DNA of 32,093 nt. Origin: Streptomyces niveiscabiei (GTDB lineage Bacteria; Actinomycetota; Actinomycetes; Streptomycetales; Streptomycetaceae). The notes under the pieces are model-generated. The model ran no database searches and was not told the origin of the DNA. It worked only from the letters and a program-made list of their open reading frames with translations. Where the stretch lies: contig NZ_LIRL01000077.1 of the NCBI RefSeq assembly GCF_001419795.1, forward strand, positions 1 to 32,093, in the 5' to 3' direction. This document shows positions 1-8,875 of the stretch, piece after piece. The position numbers and the translations under genes are program-made. Position 1 is the first letter of the stretch. Each line of letters opens with the position of its first letter.

Positions 1-180
1 CCCCCACCACGAGCCCTCTCACCACTCCCGACCCGCCACGCATACCGCGCCCCCTCATCTCCCATGCAGCCCGAAGTGCCCCGTTGGACAGCCGACACAC
101 AGGAACGGTTGTACGCGCCCGAGCCCCCGGCGTGACGGACCCCACCTCCCGCCCCGTTCAAACTCCGTTAACAATGGAAT

Positions 181-1170
181 GTGATCTCTCCGGTCTCCTC
201 GATCCCCCGGAGCGCCCACCGGCACAGGCCGGAGGCGACTCCCTACGTCGACCTCACCCGCTCCGAGTGGAGCGCGCTGCGGAACAAAACCCCCCTGTCG
301 CTGACGGCGGAGGAGGTCGAGAAGCTGCGCGGCCTCGGCGACGTCATCGACCTGGACGAGGTGCGGGACATCTACCTCCCGCTCTCCCGCCTGCTCAACC
401 TGTACGTCGGCGCCACGGACGGCCTGCGCGGCGCCCTCAACACGTTCCTGGGCGAACGGGGTTCCCAGGCGGGTACGCCGTTCGTGATAGGCGTCGCCGG
501 TTCGGTCGCCGTAGGAAAGTCCACGGTGGCCCGTCTCCTCCAGGCGCTCCTGTCCCGCTGGCCGGAACACCCCCGCGTCGAGCTGGTCACCACGGACGGC
601 TTCCTCCTGCCCACCCGCGAATTGGAGGCCCGGGGCCTGATGTCCCGCAAGGGCTTCCCCGAGTCGTACGACCGCCGGGCCCTCACCCGCTTCGTCGCCG
701 ACATCAAGGCGGGCAAGGACGAGGTGACGGCCCCCGTCTACTCCCACCTCATCTACGACATCGTCCCCGGCGAGAAACTGACCGTCCGCCGCCCCGACAT
801 CCTCATCGTCGAGGGCCTCAACGTCCTCCAGCCGGCCCTCCCCGGCACGGACGGCCGGACACGCGTCGGGCTCGCGGACTACTTCGACTTCAGCGTGTAC
901 GTCGACGCCGCCGCCGACGACATCGAGCGCTGGTACCTCAACCGGTTCCGCAAACTCCGGGCGACGGCCTTCCAGGACCCCGACTCGTACTTCCGCAAGT
1001 ACACGCAGGTCTCCGAGCCCGAGGCCCTCGACTACGCCCGCACCCTCTGGCGCACCATCAACAAGCCGAACCTCCTGGAGAACATCGCCCCCACCCGTGG
1101 CCGTGCGACCCTGATCATCCGCAAAGGCCCCGACCACAAGGTCCAGCGCCTGCACCTGCGCAAACTCTGA
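181..1170 (+). CDS. coaA: Type I pantothenate kinase
   Basis: This 329-aa cytosolic enzyme phosphorylates pantothenate with ATP, the first and usually controlling step of coenzyme A synthesis. A P-loop, [12 protein letters not shown], lies at residues 104-115 with K113 as the phosphate-binding lysine. Family blocks follow, including [27 protein letters not shown] and IVEGLNVLQ. Length is normal for bacterial CoaA (about 310-330 aa). The start is GTG at 181, giving the MISPVSS N-terminus I recall from streptomycete CoaA. No good ribosome binding site precedes it: GGAAT abuts the GTG and an AT-rich TTAACAAT lies at 168-175, so a leaderless or near-leaderless transcript is possible (inference). 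It is followed nine bases later by the DUF389 gene, probably in one operon. Confidence 0.95.
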   Translation: MISPVSSIPRSAHRHRPEATPYVDLTRSEWSALRNKTPLSLTAEEVEKLRGLGDVIDLDEVRDIYLPLSRLLNLYVGATDGLRGALNTFLGERGSQAGTPFVIGVAGSVAVGKSTVARLLQALLSRWPEHPRVELVTTDGFLLPTRELEARGLMSRKGFPESYDRRALTRFVADIKAGKDEVTAPVYSHLIYDIVPGEKLTVRRPDILIVEGLNVLQPALPGTDGRTRVGLADYFDFSVYVDAAADDIERWYLNRFRKLRATAFQDPDSYFRKYTQVSEPEALDYARTLWRTINKPNLLENIAPTRGRATLIIRKGPDHKVQRLHLRKL

Positions 1171-1179
1171 AGGCCGCCG

Positions 1180-2118
1180 ATGCTGCACCTGCGCCTCATC
1201 ACCCCGCCGGACACCACGGACGACGCGCTCCGCCTCATCGAGAAGACGGTGGGCGCCACCCACCTCGTCGTCCTCCCCGGCGCCGCCCGCAACCCCTTCG
1301 GCGACGTCGTCCTGTGCGACGTCGCCCGCGAGGCCGGCGACGGGCTCCTCACGGCCCTCCAGGACCTCGGCCTCGACCGCACGGGATCCATCGCCGTCGA
1401 GAACATCGACCTCTCCCTCTCCCTCCGCGCGGACAAGGCGGAAGCGGAGGCGCCGGGCGAGGGCGCGGACGCGGTCCTGTGGGAGCACCTCACCGACGCG
1501 ACCCACGAGGAGTCGACCCTCTCCTGGACCTACATCGCCTTCCTCACGCTCGCAACAATGATCGCGGCGTGCGGAGTCGTCCTGGACAACGCGATCCTCA
1601 TCGTCGGCGCCATGGCAGTAGGCCCAGAATTCGGCCCCCTGGCCGCCCTCTCCACCTCGATCGTCCGCAAGGCCCCCCGCCTAGCCCTCCGCGCCCTGAC
1701 CGCCCTCCTCGTCGGCTTCGCCGTAGCCATGCTCCTCACGGTCGCCTTCAGCTGGCTGATGAACGCCGCAAACCAATTCCACGAATCCGACCTAGAGGGC
1801 GACCGCCCCAACACAGCCTTCGTCTACGCCCCCGACGCCTTCAGCTTCGTAGTAGCCCTCCTAGCAGGAGCAGCAGGCACCCTCTCCCTAACCTCAGCAA
1901 AATCCGGCGCCCTGGTAGGCGTAGCCATCTCGGTCACCACCGTCCCCGCCGCAGCCAACGCAGCAGTAGCCCTCACCTACAACGACCCCAGCCAAACCTG
2001 GGGCTCCACCCTCCAACTCCTCCTGAACCTCCTGGGCATCGTCCTGGCAGGAGTAGCAACACTGCTGGCACAGAAGTGGCTGTGGAGAAGACAAGGGGTA
2101 GCACGGAAGAACAGCTGA
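1180..2118 (+). CDS. DUF389 family membrane protein
   Basis: A 312-aa integral membrane protein. Residues 1-110 form a soluble domain with alternating hydrophobic strands. About six hydrophobic helices follow at roughly 115-135, 137-160, 170-195, 217-238, 243-268 and 277-298. The block GAMAVGPEFGPL (143-154) is the signature I associate with DUF389 (TIGR00341-like) proteins, whose biochemical role is not settled; a transport role is only a guess. The SD sequence GAAGG overlaps the coaA stop codon, so the two are likely cotranscribed and coupled. Codon use changes inside the gene: from about 1610 onward GTA, CTA, GCA and ACA codons are common, unlike the first half and its neighbours, which are almost all C/G-ending. 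Confidence 0.85.
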   Translation: MLHLRLITPPDTTDDALRLIEKTVGATHLVVLPGAARNPFGDVVLCDVAREAGDGLLTALQDLGLDRTGSIAVENIDLSLSLRADKAEAEAPGEGADAVLWEHLTDATHEESTLSWTYIAFLTLATMIAACGVVLDNAILIVGAMAVGPEFGPLAALSTSIVRKAPRLALRALTALLVGFAVAMLLTVAFSWLMNAANQFHESDLEGDRPNTAFVYAPDAFSFVVALLAGAAGTLSLTSAKSGALVGVAISVTTVPAAANAAVALTYNDPSQTWGSTLQLLLNLLGIVLAGVATLLAQKWLWRRQGVARKNS

Positions 2119-2180
2119 CTGCGGGCGCAACCACCCACAACTCACCCGCACCCAACCACCGGCCTGTGCCCAGTTTTTTT

Positions 2181-2228
2181 AGGGGCGCGGGGAACTGCGC
2201 GACAAACCACGACGCGCCCGCACCCCGC
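2181..2228 (+). repeat. Dispersed intergenic repeat, copy A
   Basis: The core GGGGCGCGGGGAACTGCGCG (2182-2201) recurs exactly at 7689-7708, and its first 12 bases with a related tail recur at 3793-3864. This copy lies between the convergent DUF389 and glmM genes, just after a run of seven T (2174-2180). I recognise this motif as a very common streptomycete intergenic repeat. The T-run on the plus strand and the GCGC...GCGC arms suggest it could help terminate transcription from either side (inference). Confidence 0.75.
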
Positions 2229-2262
2229 CACCCCCCATCCCCACCCCTCCCGAACCCGGCAC

Positions 2263-3621
2263 TTACCCCAGCGCTGACTTCACCGCGTCCGCCAAGCGGG
2301 AGGCCACCGACTGGGCCTGGCCTTGGTCCGCCGCCTCGACCATGACGCGGACCAGCGGCTCGGTGCCGGAGGGGCGGAGGAGGACCCTCCCCGTGGCACC
2401 CAGTTCGCGTTCCGCCTCGATGACGGCCGCAGCAAGTTCCGCCGAAGTCGACACACGGGACCGGTCGACGTCGGGGACGTTGATCAGGACCTGCGGCAGA
2501 CGCTGCATGACGCCCGCGAGTTCGCGGAGGGACTTGCCGCTGGAGACGACGCGAGCCGCCAGCATGAGCCCCGTGAGCGTCCCGTCACCGGTCGTCGCGT
2601 GGTCGAGGATGATGACGTGCCCGGACTGCTCACCCCCGAGCGCGTACCCGTGCTCCTTCATGGACTCCAGCACATACCGGTCCCCGACGGCGGTCTGGAC
2701 GAGGGACAGCCCCTCCCGCTCCAGCGCGAGCTTGAACCCGAGGTTGGACATGACGGTGGCGACAACGGTGTCGGCCCGCAGCACCCCCCGCTCCCGCATG
2801 TCCAGCGCGAGCACGGCGAGAATCTGATCCCCGTCGACCTCGTCCCCCGTGTGATCGACGGCAAGGCACCGGTCCGCGTCCCCGTCGTGCGCGATCCCGA
2901 AGTCGGCCCCGTGGGCGAGCACGGCCGCCTTGATCTTGGAGAGGTGGGTGGACCCGTACCCGTCGTTGATGTTGAGCCCGTCGGGCTCGGCCCCGATCGT
3001 GACGACCTCGGCACCCGCGCGGGAGAACGCCTCGGGCGACACCCGAGCGGCAGCACCGTGCGCCTCGTCGAGGACGATCTTCAGCCCGTCGAGCCGGTTG
3101 GGCAGGACGCCGATGAGATGGGCGACGTACCGGTCGAACCCCTCGTCGTAGGAGCGGACCCGCCCGACCCCGTCCCCGGTGGGCCGCTCCCAGGGCTCAC
3201 CGTGCCGGTGGGCCTCGTAGACGGCCTCGATCCGGTCCTCCAGCTCATCGGCGAGCTTGTGCCCCCCGCGCGCGAAGAACTTGACCCCGTTGTCGGGCAT
3301 CGCGTTGTGGCTGGCGGAGAGCATGACCCCGAGGTCGGCACCGAGCACACCGGTGAGATACGCCACAGCGGGCGTGGGCAGCACGCCGACCTTCAGCACG
3401 TCGACCCCGGCACTAGCGAGCCCCGCGACGACGGCCGCCTCAAGGAACTCCCCGGACGCCCGCGGATCCCGCCCGACGACGGCGGTGGGCCGATGCCCCT
3501 CGAACGTACCCGCCTCGGCAAGCACATGAGCAGCCGCGACCGACAGACCGAGCGCCATCTCGGCCGTCAGATCCGCGTTGGCCACCCCACGCACGCCGTC
3601 GGTGCCGAAGAGTCGTCCCAC
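2263..3621 (-). CDS. glmM: Phosphoglucosamine mutase
   Basis: A 452-aa cytosolic enzyme interconverting glucosamine-6-phosphate and glucosamine-1-phosphate on the route to UDP-GlcNAc and peptidoglycan. It opens with [14 protein letters not shown]. The phosphoserine loop [11 protein letters not shown] has catalytic S104, the Mg-binding loop DGDADR is at 246-251, the sugar-binding loop is GGEQSGH, and the C-terminal phosphate loop is [11 protein letters not shown]. Length is typical of GlmM. I chose the GTG at 3621 because AGGAGG lies four bases upstream (3626-3631) and the protein then begins at the conserved GRLFGTDG; an in-frame start at 3657 would add 12 unconserved residues. It is downstream of rplM-rpsI but separated by a hairpin terminator, so it probably has its own promoter. 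Confidence 0.96.
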   Translation of the reverse strand: MGRLFGTDGVRGVANADLTAEMALGLSVAAAHVLAEAGTFEGHRPTAVVGRDPRASGEFLEAAVVAGLASAGVDVLKVGVLPTPAVAYLTGVLGADLGVMLSASHNAMPDNGVKFFARGGHKLADELEDRIEAVYEAHRHGEPWERPTGDGVGRVRSYDEGFDRYVAHLIGVLPNRLDGLKIVLDEAHGAAARVSPEAFSRAGAEVVTIGAEPDGLNINDGYGSTHLSKIKAAVLAHGADFGIAHDGDADRCLAVDHTGDEVDGDQILAVLALDMRERGVLRADTVVATVMSNLGFKLALEREGLSLVQTAVGDRYVLESMKEHGYALGGEQSGHVIILDHATTGDGTLTGLMLAARVVSSGKSLRELAGVMQRLPQVLINVPDVDRSRVSTSAELAAAVIEAERELGATGRVLLRPSGTEPLVRVMVEAADQGQAQSVASRLADAVKSALG

Positions 3622-3668
3622 TTGTCCTCCTGAGGAAGCGTCACTTACGGAGATCATCCGATCACATG

Positions 3669-3695
3669 AGCCTATGAGCGTCTTGTGCCGTTATA
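3669..3695 (-). promoter_or_regulatory. Candidate glmM promoter region
   Basis: Reading the minus strand, two -10-like hexamers lie between the rpsI terminator and glmM: TATAAC (3690-3695) and TAGGCT (3669-3674). Neither has a convincing -35 at the right distance; TTCGTT lies 17 bases before TATAAC. TAGGCT would give a leader of about 40 nt. This is pattern matching only. Confidence 0.28.
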
Positions 3696-3706
3696 CGCCC
3701 AAGGCA

Positions 3707-3754
3707 GCAATAAACGAATGCCCCGACAGCACGGGCGTGCCGCCGGGGCATTCG
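3707..3754 (-). terminator. Hairpin terminator after rpsI
   Basis: Perfect 11-bp inverted repeat, CGAATGCCCCG (3715-3725) with CGGGGCATTCG (3744-3754), and an 18-nt loop that can itself pair. On the minus strand the stem is followed by TTTATTGC, so it resembles a rho-independent terminator for rplM-rpsI, 136 nt after the rpsI stop. Confidence 0.7.
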
Positions 3755-3766
3755 GACAAGCGCGAT

Positions 3767-3864
3767 GGGTAGGCAGCGAAGCTGCCACCCTCCAGGGGCG
3801 CGGGGCTGTATTCGATCTGCGGCTTCCGCCGCGCGGGCGCGACCAGCCACAACAGACCGGCAGA
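3767..3864 (+). repeat. Dispersed intergenic repeat, copy B, with flanking hairpin
   Basis: AGGGGCGCGGGG at 3793-3804 matches copies A and C. The element then carries extra sequence holding a GCGGC-TTCC-GCCGC hairpin (3820-3833) before a GCGACCAGCCACAAC tail (3839-3853) that resembles the GCGACAAACCACGAC tail of copy A. A second hairpin, GGGTaGGCAGC-GAA-GCTGCCACCC (3767-3790), directly precedes it. All of this lies between rpsI and its terminator. Confidence 0.6.
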
Positions 3865-3889
3865 CGAACCCGGCGCCCCCAGCGGAGCT

Positions 3890-4420
3890 TTAGCGCTTGC
3901 TGTACTGCGGAGCCTTGCGGGCCTTCTTGAGACCGGCCTTCTTGCGCTCGACGGCACGGTCGTCGCGGCGGAGGAAGCCCGCCTTCTTCAGCGCACCGCG
4001 GTTGTTGTCGACGTCGGCCTCGTTCAGCGCACGGGCGACACCGAGACGCAGCGCACCGGCCTGACCGGAGACACCGCCACCGGCGATACGGGCGATGACG
4101 TCGTAACGGCCTTCGAGCTCAAGGACCTTGAAGGGCTCGTTGACTTCCTGCTGGTGCACCTTGTTGGGGAAGTAGTCCTCAAGGGTGCGGCCGTTGATCT
4201 TCCACTTGCCGGTACCCGGGACGATCCGGACACGGGCGATGGCGTTCTTGCGGCGGCCCAGGCCGGCGGCCGGCTGGGGGTCACCGAAGCGGCCCGCGAG
4301 GGACTCGGAGGTGTAGTCGCCCTCCAGGACGGCCTCGGACTCGGTGGTGTAGCTCTCGATGTCGACGTTCTCGATGTCGACGTCGTTGTCGAGCGGCTGC
4401 TCGGCGGTGGTCTCAGCCAC
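3890..4420 (-). CDS. rpsI: 30S ribosomal protein S9
   Basis: A small-subunit protein whose basic C-terminal tail reaches the P-site tRNA. That tail is present here, ending in APQYSKR after KKAGLKKAR. The conserved [10 protein letters not shown] starts at residue 55, whereas in E. coli S9 (130 aa) the same block is near residue 10. The protein thus has an acidic N-terminal extension of about 45 residues with an internal near-duplication (VDIENVDIE); long acidic forms are familiar from actinobacteria. Start GTG at 4420 with GAGGAAA upstream. It is 46 nt downstream of rplM, the usual rplM-rpsI pair. Confidence 0.97.
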   Translation of the reverse strand: MAETTAEQPLDNDVDIENVDIESYTTESEAVLEGDYTSESLAGRFGDPQPAAGLGRRKNAIARVRIVPGTGKWKINGRTLEDYFPNKVHQQEVNEPFKVLELEGRYDVIARIAGGGVSGQAGALRLGVARALNEADVDNNRGALKKAGFLRRDDRAVERKKAGLKKARKAPQYSKR

Positions 4421-4466
4421 GGTGTTTCCTCAGATTCTCTTGGCGTGAAGGGTCAGGTGGCCGGGA

Positions 4467-4910
4467 TTACTGCGCGACCTGGGTGATCTCGAACGGCTGC
4501 GGCTGCTGCGCGCCGTGCGGGTGCTGGTCACCCTTGTAGACCTTCAGCTTCGAGAGCATCTGACGGCCCAGCGTGTTCTTGGGGAGCATGCCCTTGACGG
4601 CCTTCTCGATGGCCTTCTCCGGGTTCTTGTCCAGCAGCTCGTCGTAGCGGACGGAGCGCAGACCGCCCGGGTAGCCGCTGTGGCGGTACGCCATCTTCTG
4701 GGTCCGCTTGTTGCCGGAGAGGTGCACCTTGTCGGCGTTGATGATGATGACGAAGTCACCGGTGTCGACGTGGGGCGCGTAGATCGCCTTGTGCTTGCCG
4801 CGCAGGATGGACGCGGCGGTGCTGGCGAGACGGCCCAGGACAACGTCCTGAGCGTCGATGACGTGCCACTGGCGAGTCACATCGCCGGGCTTGGGGCTGT
4901 ACGTACGCAC
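4467..4910 (-). CDS. rplM: 50S ribosomal protein L13
   Basis: A 147-aa early-assembling 23S rRNA-binding protein (142 aa in E. coli). Recognised by [16 protein letters not shown] near the N-terminus, [16 protein letters not shown] in the middle and [19 protein letters not shown] near the C-terminus. The C-terminal tail is Gln/Pro-rich. Start GTG at 4910 gives [11 protein letters not shown], with GAAGG about nine bases upstream. It heads the rplM-rpsI operon and is preceded by a leader of about 175 nt behind a good promoter candidate. Confidence 0.97.
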   Translation of the reverse strand: MRTYSPKPGDVTRQWHVIDAQDVVLGRLASTAASILRGKHKAIYAPHVDTGDFVIIINADKVHLSGNKRTQKMAYRHSGYPGGLRSVRYDELLDKNPEKAIEKAVKGMLPKNTLGRQMLSKLKVYKGDQHPHGAQQPQPFEITQVAQ

Positions 4911-5091
4911 TTAGCAGCCTTCTTCTTCAGGGATGGGTGCTGACACATGGCATCACTGAAGCGATCGTGCAGCTGGGGACGACAAATGTGCCGGGACACC
5001 GCCCGTATGCCGCCCACTGGTAACTGCTCCAGGGAACCTAGGTAAGGACCTCTCGTACGAGAACGAGGAAGCCGATACACAACGACTAGGC
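4911..5091 (-). promoter_or_regulatory. Putative structured 5' leader of rplM-rpsI
   Basis: No gene fits in the 315 bases between rplM and the divergent gene at 5226. If transcription starts near 5085, the transcript carries about 175 nt of leader. Within it lie a perfect 12-nt palindrome TCTCGTACGAGA (5051-5062) and CCTAGG (5037-5042). Ribosomal operons are often feedback-controlled through leader structure, but I cannot match this to a known L13 leader family. Confidence 0.35.
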
Positions 5092-5121
5092 AGAATACCC
5101 GCCGCCCCACGGACGGGTCAA
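5092..5121 (-). promoter_or_regulatory. Candidate rplM promoter
   Basis: On the minus strand TTGACC (5116-5121) and TATTCT (5092-5097) are spaced by 18 bases, a good fit to the principal vegetative sigma factor consensus (HrdB-type in streptomycetes). A start would fall near 5085. Confidence 0.6.
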
Positions 5122-5225
5122 AACGAGCCCTCCCTCACACCCAAACACGACATCTGCGGGCGAGCGGGTTTCAAAGCGTCCCGAGGCCGCCCCACCGGTG
5201 TGTCGCCCCGTCTAGGATGCGGCGC

Positions 5226-6110
5226 ATGAGCTATGGGCAGGGGGGACCTCAGTCCCAGTGGGATCCGTGGAAACCGAACTCCCAGCAGCCGTGGACCCCC
5301 GAAAGCACGGGCGCCCCGGCGGGCCCCGACTGGGCCGCCCTCGCGGAGTCGTCGGAGAAGCGCAACAAGCGCAAGCGGATCCTCCTGATCGGCGGCGGCG
5401 CCGCGGCGACCGTCGCGATCGGTACGGCGGTGGCGATGGCCGTGGTCTCGGCGAACGGCAGCGGTACGGCGAACAAGCCGACGTCGTCCCTGCCCGCGGC
5501 CGGCGACCTGCCGAGCGCCTCCTCGGCCCCCTCCTTCGCGCCGACGACGGCCCCGCCGCCGCTGAACCCGAAGGAGTTCATCTCGGACAAGGCGAAGGAC
5601 ACGGCGCCCAACGGCCCGCACCTCCTCTTCCCCGGCACCCAGGTCACGCTCGCCGGCGGCACGTACCGCAAGGGCCCGTCCGCCGACAGCCCCGCCTGCG
5701 ACAGCGGCTCCCAGGGCTCGCTCCCGAAGGTCCTGAAGGACAACGGCTGCACCCGCCTGATGCGCGTCACGTACGTGAAGGACGGCATAGCGACGACGGT
5801 CGGCGTGGCCGTCTTCGACACCGAGGCGCAGGCGCTGAAGGCGAAGAAGGACGCGGACGACAAGAGCTTCGTGAAGCCGCTGACCGGCAACGGCATCGGC
5901 GCCTTCTGCAACGGCGCGATCTGCCGCTCGACGACCAACTCCTACGGCCGCTACGCCTACTTCACCGTCTCGGGCTTCACGAACGGCAAGAACGTCACGA
6001 AGACCGACACGGCCGTCTTCTCGGCGGGCGACACCCTCGCGGAGTTCACGTTCCAGCAGATCAACCGGCGCGGCGAGACCCAGGCGGCGGAGGCGGCCAC
6101 CGCACCGTAA
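5226..6110 (+). CDS. Single-pass membrane protein of unknown function
   Basis: I do not recognise a named family. The 294-aa protein has a Pro/Trp/Gln-rich cytoplasmic N-terminus (1-45), a basic stretch KRNKRKR (45-51), one membrane helix (about 52-75), a Ser/Pro/Ala linker rich in low-complexity sequence (76-120), and an exported domain with four cysteines (two in SPACDS and DNGCTR, two in FCNGAICRS), which suggests two disulfides outside the cell. I prefer ATG at 5226: AGGA lies nine bases upstream, whereas the in-frame ATG at 5217 directly abuts it. The gene converges on truA with a 15-nt gap. The architecture resembles many actinobacterial anchored sensor or cell-envelope proteins, but no function can be assigned. 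Confidence 0.8.
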   Translation: MSYGQGGPQSQWDPWKPNSQQPWTPESTGAPAGPDWAALAESSEKRNKRKRILLIGGGAAATVAIGTAVAMAVVSANGSGTANKPTSSLPAAGDLPSASSAPSFAPTTAPPPLNPKEFISDKAKDTAPNGPHLLFPGTQVTLAGGTYRKGPSADSPACDSGSQGSLPKVLKDNGCTRLMRVTYVKDGIATTVGVAVFDTEAQALKAKKDADDKSFVKPLTGNGIGAFCNGAICRSTTNSYGRYAYFTVSGFTNGKNVTKTDTAVFSAGDTLAEFTFQQINRRGETQAAEAATAP

Positions 6111-6125
6111 CCGCACCCCGTCCCC

Positions 6126-6992
6126 TCAGGACGCTCCCCGCCGGCCGACGTGCACGGCCCCCCGCACCCGGCGGGCCTGCACCTGCCGCTCGGCGAGCAA
6201 CTCGTCCGCCGGGTAGGCGACTTCCTCCAGCGTCAGCCCGTTCGGCCGCACCACATGGACGGCACTGTCACGCACCCCGGCGTCCAGCACCCGCCGGGGC
6301 CACCCCGCGTCCCGGTGCCCGTCCCCCACGAACAGCAGCGCCCCCACCATCGACCGCACCTGGTTGTGGCAGAACGCGTCGGCCCGCACCTCGACCTCGA
6401 CGACCCCGTCGTCCCGCCGCCGCACCCCGAAGTCGAAGATCTCCCGCACGGTCGACGCCCCCTCCCGCTTCTTCGCGTAGGCGGCGAAGTCGTGCTCCCC
6501 CACCAGCGACTTGGCGGCGGCGTCCATCACGGCGACGTCCAACGGCCAGTCGTGCCACAGCACATGACTGCGCAGCAGCGGATCGACCCCACCGGCCTGA
6601 TCCCCCACCCGGTACACGTACCGCCGCCACAGCGCGGCGAACCGCGCGTTGAATCCGGGAGCCGCCTCGGCGAGCGCCCACACCCGCACGTCCTTCGGCA
6701 ACCGCCCCGCCAGCCGCTTGAGCAGCTTCTCCCGGTGCTCCCCCCACAGCTCCTCCGGCAGATCGACGTGCGCGACCTGCCCCCGGGCGTGCACCCCGGC
6801 ATCGGTACGCCCGGCGACGGTCAGGTCGTACGTGACGTCCCCGGACCGCGTCACGGTCCGCAGCGCGTCCTCGACCTCCCCCTGAACGGTCCGCTTCCCC
6901 CCGGCCTGCTTGGCCCACCCGTGGAAATCGGTGCCGTCGTAGGAAAGATCGAGCCGAACCCGGACGAATCCCGGCCGCACGTCATCACTCAC
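6126..6992 (-). CDS. truA: tRNA pseudouridine(38-40) synthase TruA
   Basis: A 288-aa enzyme making pseudouridine at positions 38-40 of the tRNA anticodon arm. The catalytic block [15 protein letters not shown] contains D64, the nucleophilic aspartate of the family. [16 protein letters not shown] near the N-terminus and [17 protein letters not shown] near the C-terminus also fit. I chose GTG at 6992 because GGGAGGAA lies seven bases upstream (6999-7006) and the protein then starts at [11 protein letters not shown]; the longer frame to 7082 would run back through the rplQ terminator hairpin. It is the last gene of the infA-rpoA-rplQ run, but a hairpin separates it from rplQ. Confidence 0.95.
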   Translation of the reverse strand: MSDDVRPGFVRVRLDLSYDGTDFHGWAKQAGGKRTVQGEVEDALRTVTRSGDVTYDLTVAGRTDAGVHARGQVAHVDLPEELWGEHREKLLKRLAGRLPKDVRVWALAEAAPGFNARFAALWRRYVYRVGDQAGGVDPLLRSHVLWHDWPLDVAVMDAAAKSLVGEHDFAAYAKKREGASTVREIFDFGVRRRDDGVVEVEVRADAFCHNQVRSMVGALLFVGDGHRDAGWPRRVLDAGVRDSAVHVVRPNGLTLEEVAYPADELLAERQVQARRVRGAVHVGRRGAS

Positions 6993-7015
6993 GGAAAGTT
7001 CCTCCCAGGAAAAAA

Positions 7016-7077
7016 GAACGGGGGAAAGAGAACGGGGGAAAAGAGAACGGGCCCGCTCCCGTGAAGAAGCGGACCCG
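7016..7077 (-). terminator. Hairpin between rplQ and truA
   Basis: Arms CGGGCCCGCT (7048-7057) and AGCGGACCCG (7068-7077) pair over ten positions with one G-U. On the minus strand the stem is followed by a pyrimidine-rich stretch built from about three tandem copies of a 12-14 base unit around agaacggggg (7016-7050, read on plus). It should attenuate transcription from rplQ into truA; whether termination is complete cannot be told. Confidence 0.6.
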
Positions 7078-7096
7078 CACAACGCCTGCCGAACGC

Positions 7097-7588
7097 TTAC
7101 GCGTCCTTCGACTCCTCGGCGACCTCGGTCTCCTCGACCTTGGTCTCCTCGGCAGCCTTGGCCTCGTCGGCTTCCTTGACCGCACGCTTGGTGGCGGCCT
7201 CGGCCTCGCCCGTGGCCTGCTGCGCGACCGTCAGCGCCTCGACCAGCTCGATGACAGCCATGGGCGCGTTGTCGCCACGACGGTTACCGATCTTGGTGAT
7301 ACGGGTGTAACCACCGGGACGGTTCTCGTACCGCGGGCCGATCTCGGTGAAGAGCGTGTGGACGATGCTCTTGTCCGTGATGACCTGAAGCACCTGGCGA
7401 CGGTTGTGAAGGTCACCCTTCTTCGCCTTGGTCACCAGCCGCTCGGCGTACGGCCGCAGCCGACGCGCCTTCGCCTCGGTGGTGGTGATACGACCGTGCT
7501 CGAAGAGCGACTTGGCAAGGTTCGCCAGCAGCAGCTTCTCGTGAGCAGCGCTACCACCGAGACGGGCACCCTTGGTGGGCTTAGGCAT
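7097..7588 (-). CDS. rplQ: 50S ribosomal protein L17
   Basis: The start [34 protein letters not shown] carries the L17 block, and [12 protein letters not shown] and [17 protein letters not shown] complete the fold. The core ends near residue 118. The remaining 45 residues are an Ala/Glu/Lys-rich tail, making this 163 aa against 127 aa in E. coli. It follows rpoA, as in most bacteria, but with an unusually long gap of 170 nt holding a repeat copy. Confidence 0.96.
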   Translation of the reverse strand: MPKPTKGARLGGSAAHEKLLLANLAKSLFEHGRITTTEAKARRLRPYAERLVTKAKKGDLHNRRQVLQVITDKSIVHTLFTEIGPRYENRPGGYTRITKIGNRRGDNAPMAVIELVEALTVAQQATGEAEAATKRAVKEADEAKAAEETKVEETEVAEESKDA

Positions 7589-7687
7589 TTCATTCTCCTG
7601 AGGTGTCTGCCCCGGCCGTACGAGGTACCGGGGTCAGTATCTGAGCAGACGGTCGCCTGTCAGAGATCCGAGCGAAGCTCGGAATAT

Positions 7688-7734
7688 AGGGGCGCGGGGA
7701 ACTGCGCGAGAAAGCACAGCGCACCCGCACCCGA
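7688..7734 (+). repeat. Dispersed intergenic repeat, copy C, inside the rpoA-rplQ unit
   Basis: The same 20-base core as copy A (7689-7708) followed by a related tail, AAAGCAC...GCACCCGCACCC. It sits in the 170-nt spacer between rpoA and rplQ, which in most bacteria are closely linked. Transcripts reading from rpoA to rplQ must carry its complement. Confidence 0.75.
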
Positions 7735-7758
7735 GTACGGACCGGATGGCCCGAGCTC

Positions 7759-8781
7759 TTAGTACTGCTCGGTCTCCACGAACCCGGCATCCGCATCGTC
7801 GTCGGCGCCAAAGGCGTCAGCAGCGGCGGTCGGGTCGAACCCGGGAGGCGAGTCCTTCAGCGCAAGCCCCATACCCGCCAGCTTCGCCTTGACCTCGTCG
7901 ATCGACTTCGCACCGAAGTTACGAATGTCGAGCAGGTCCGCCTCGCTGCGCGCAACCAGCTCACCCACAGAGTGGATGCCCTCACGCTTGAGGCAGTTGT
8001 ACGACCGAACCGTGAGCTCCAGCTCCTCGATCGGCAGCGCCAGATCCGCGGCGAGAGCAGCATCCGTGGGGGACGGCCCCATGTCGATGCCCTCGGCGTC
8101 GATGTTGAGCTCACGGGCGAGCCCGAACAGCTCGACCAGCGTCTTACCGGCGGAGGCCATCGCGTCACGCGGACGCATCGCCTGCTTCGTCTCGACGTCG
8201 ACGATCAGCTTGTCGAAGTCGGTGCGCTGCTCGACACGGGTCGCCTCGACCTTGTACGTGACCTTGAGAACCGGCGAGTAGATCGAGTCGACCGGGATAC
8301 GCCCGATCTCCTGACCGACCTGCTTGTTCTGCACGGCGGAGACGTACCCGCGGCCACGCTCGACCGTGAGCTCCATCTCCAGCTTGCCCTTGCCGTTGAG
8401 CGTGGCGAGGACGAGGTCGGGGTTGTGCACCTCGACACCGGCCGGCGGCGCGATGTCGGCGGCGGTGACCAGACCCGGGCCCTGCTTGCGCAGGTACATC
8501 ACGACGGGCTCGTCGTGCTCGGAGGAGACGACGAGCTGCTTGATGTTGAGGATCAGGTCGGTGACGTCCTCCTTGACACCCGGCACGGTGGTGAACTCGT
8601 GCAGGACGCCGTCGATCCGGATGGACGTGACAGCGGCGCCCGGGATCGAGGAGAGGAGCGTACGGCGCAGGGAGTTGCCGAGGGTGTAGCCGAAGCCCGG
8701 CTCCAGCGGCTCGATGACGAACCGGGAGCGGAACTCGTCGACGACCTCTTCGGTCAACGAGGGACGCTGAGCGATCAGCAT
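7759..8781 (-). CDS. rpoA: RNA polymerase alpha subunit
   Basis: A 340-aa subunit that dimerises to nucleate RNA polymerase assembly. The N-terminal domain (to about residue 230) shows [28 protein letters not shown], the dimerisation region. The C-terminal domain (about 245-315), which contacts UP elements and activators, shows [31 protein letters not shown] and [10 protein letters not shown]. An acidic tail follows. ATG at 8781 has GAAGGA nine bases upstream. It is 135 nt downstream of rpsK with a strong hairpin between them, so it may have separate control. Confidence 0.98.
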   Translation of the reverse strand: MLIAQRPSLTEEVVDEFRSRFVIEPLEPGFGYTLGNSLRRTLLSSIPGAAVTSIRIDGVLHEFTTVPGVKEDVTDLILNIKQLVVSSEHDEPVVMYLRKQGPGLVTAADIAPPAGVEVHNPDLVLATLNGKGKLEMELTVERGRGYVSAVQNKQVGQEIGRIPVDSIYSPVLKVTYKVEATRVEQRTDFDKLIVDVETKQAMRPRDAMASAGKTLVELFGLARELNIDAEGIDMGPSPTDAALAADLALPIEELELTVRSYNCLKREGIHSVGELVARSEADLLDIRNFGAKSIDEVKAKLAGMGLALKDSPPGFDPTAAADAFGADDDADAGFVETEQY

Positions 8782-8843
8782 GTGGTGAATCCTTCAGTTG
8801 TGAGCGCCCGCTATTTGACGCTCGACTGTTACTACAAGGGTAC

Positions 8844-8875
8844 GGGCGATACGGCCCCGAAGAGCCGTACCGCCC
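8844..8875 (-). other. Intergenic hairpin between rpsK and rpoA
   Basis: GGGCGATACGGC (8844-8855) and GCCGTACCGCCC (8864-8875) pair at 11 of 12 positions around an 8-nt loop. On the minus strand the sequence after the stem is GTACCCTTGTAG, with no U-tract. An attenuator, a processing signal or a 3'-end stabiliser are all possible. Confidence 0.55.

Noticed and set aside
55-1506. A 483-codon open frame on the minus strand over coaA and the DUF389 gene
   Set aside because: Its translation is low-complexity Val/Gly/Arg/Glu-rich with no motif, and it overlaps two genes with clear family signatures. Long antisense frames are common at this GC content.
84-2345. A 753-codon plus-strand frame over coaA and the DUF389 gene
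   Set aside because: It is Pro/Arg/His-rich, runs through two recognisable genes and ends inside glmM on the opposite strand.
7016-7050. A tandem repeat of about three 12-14 base units considered as a separate repeat locus
   Set aside because: It is short and forms the pyrimidine-rich tract after the rplQ hairpin, so it is better described with that terminator.
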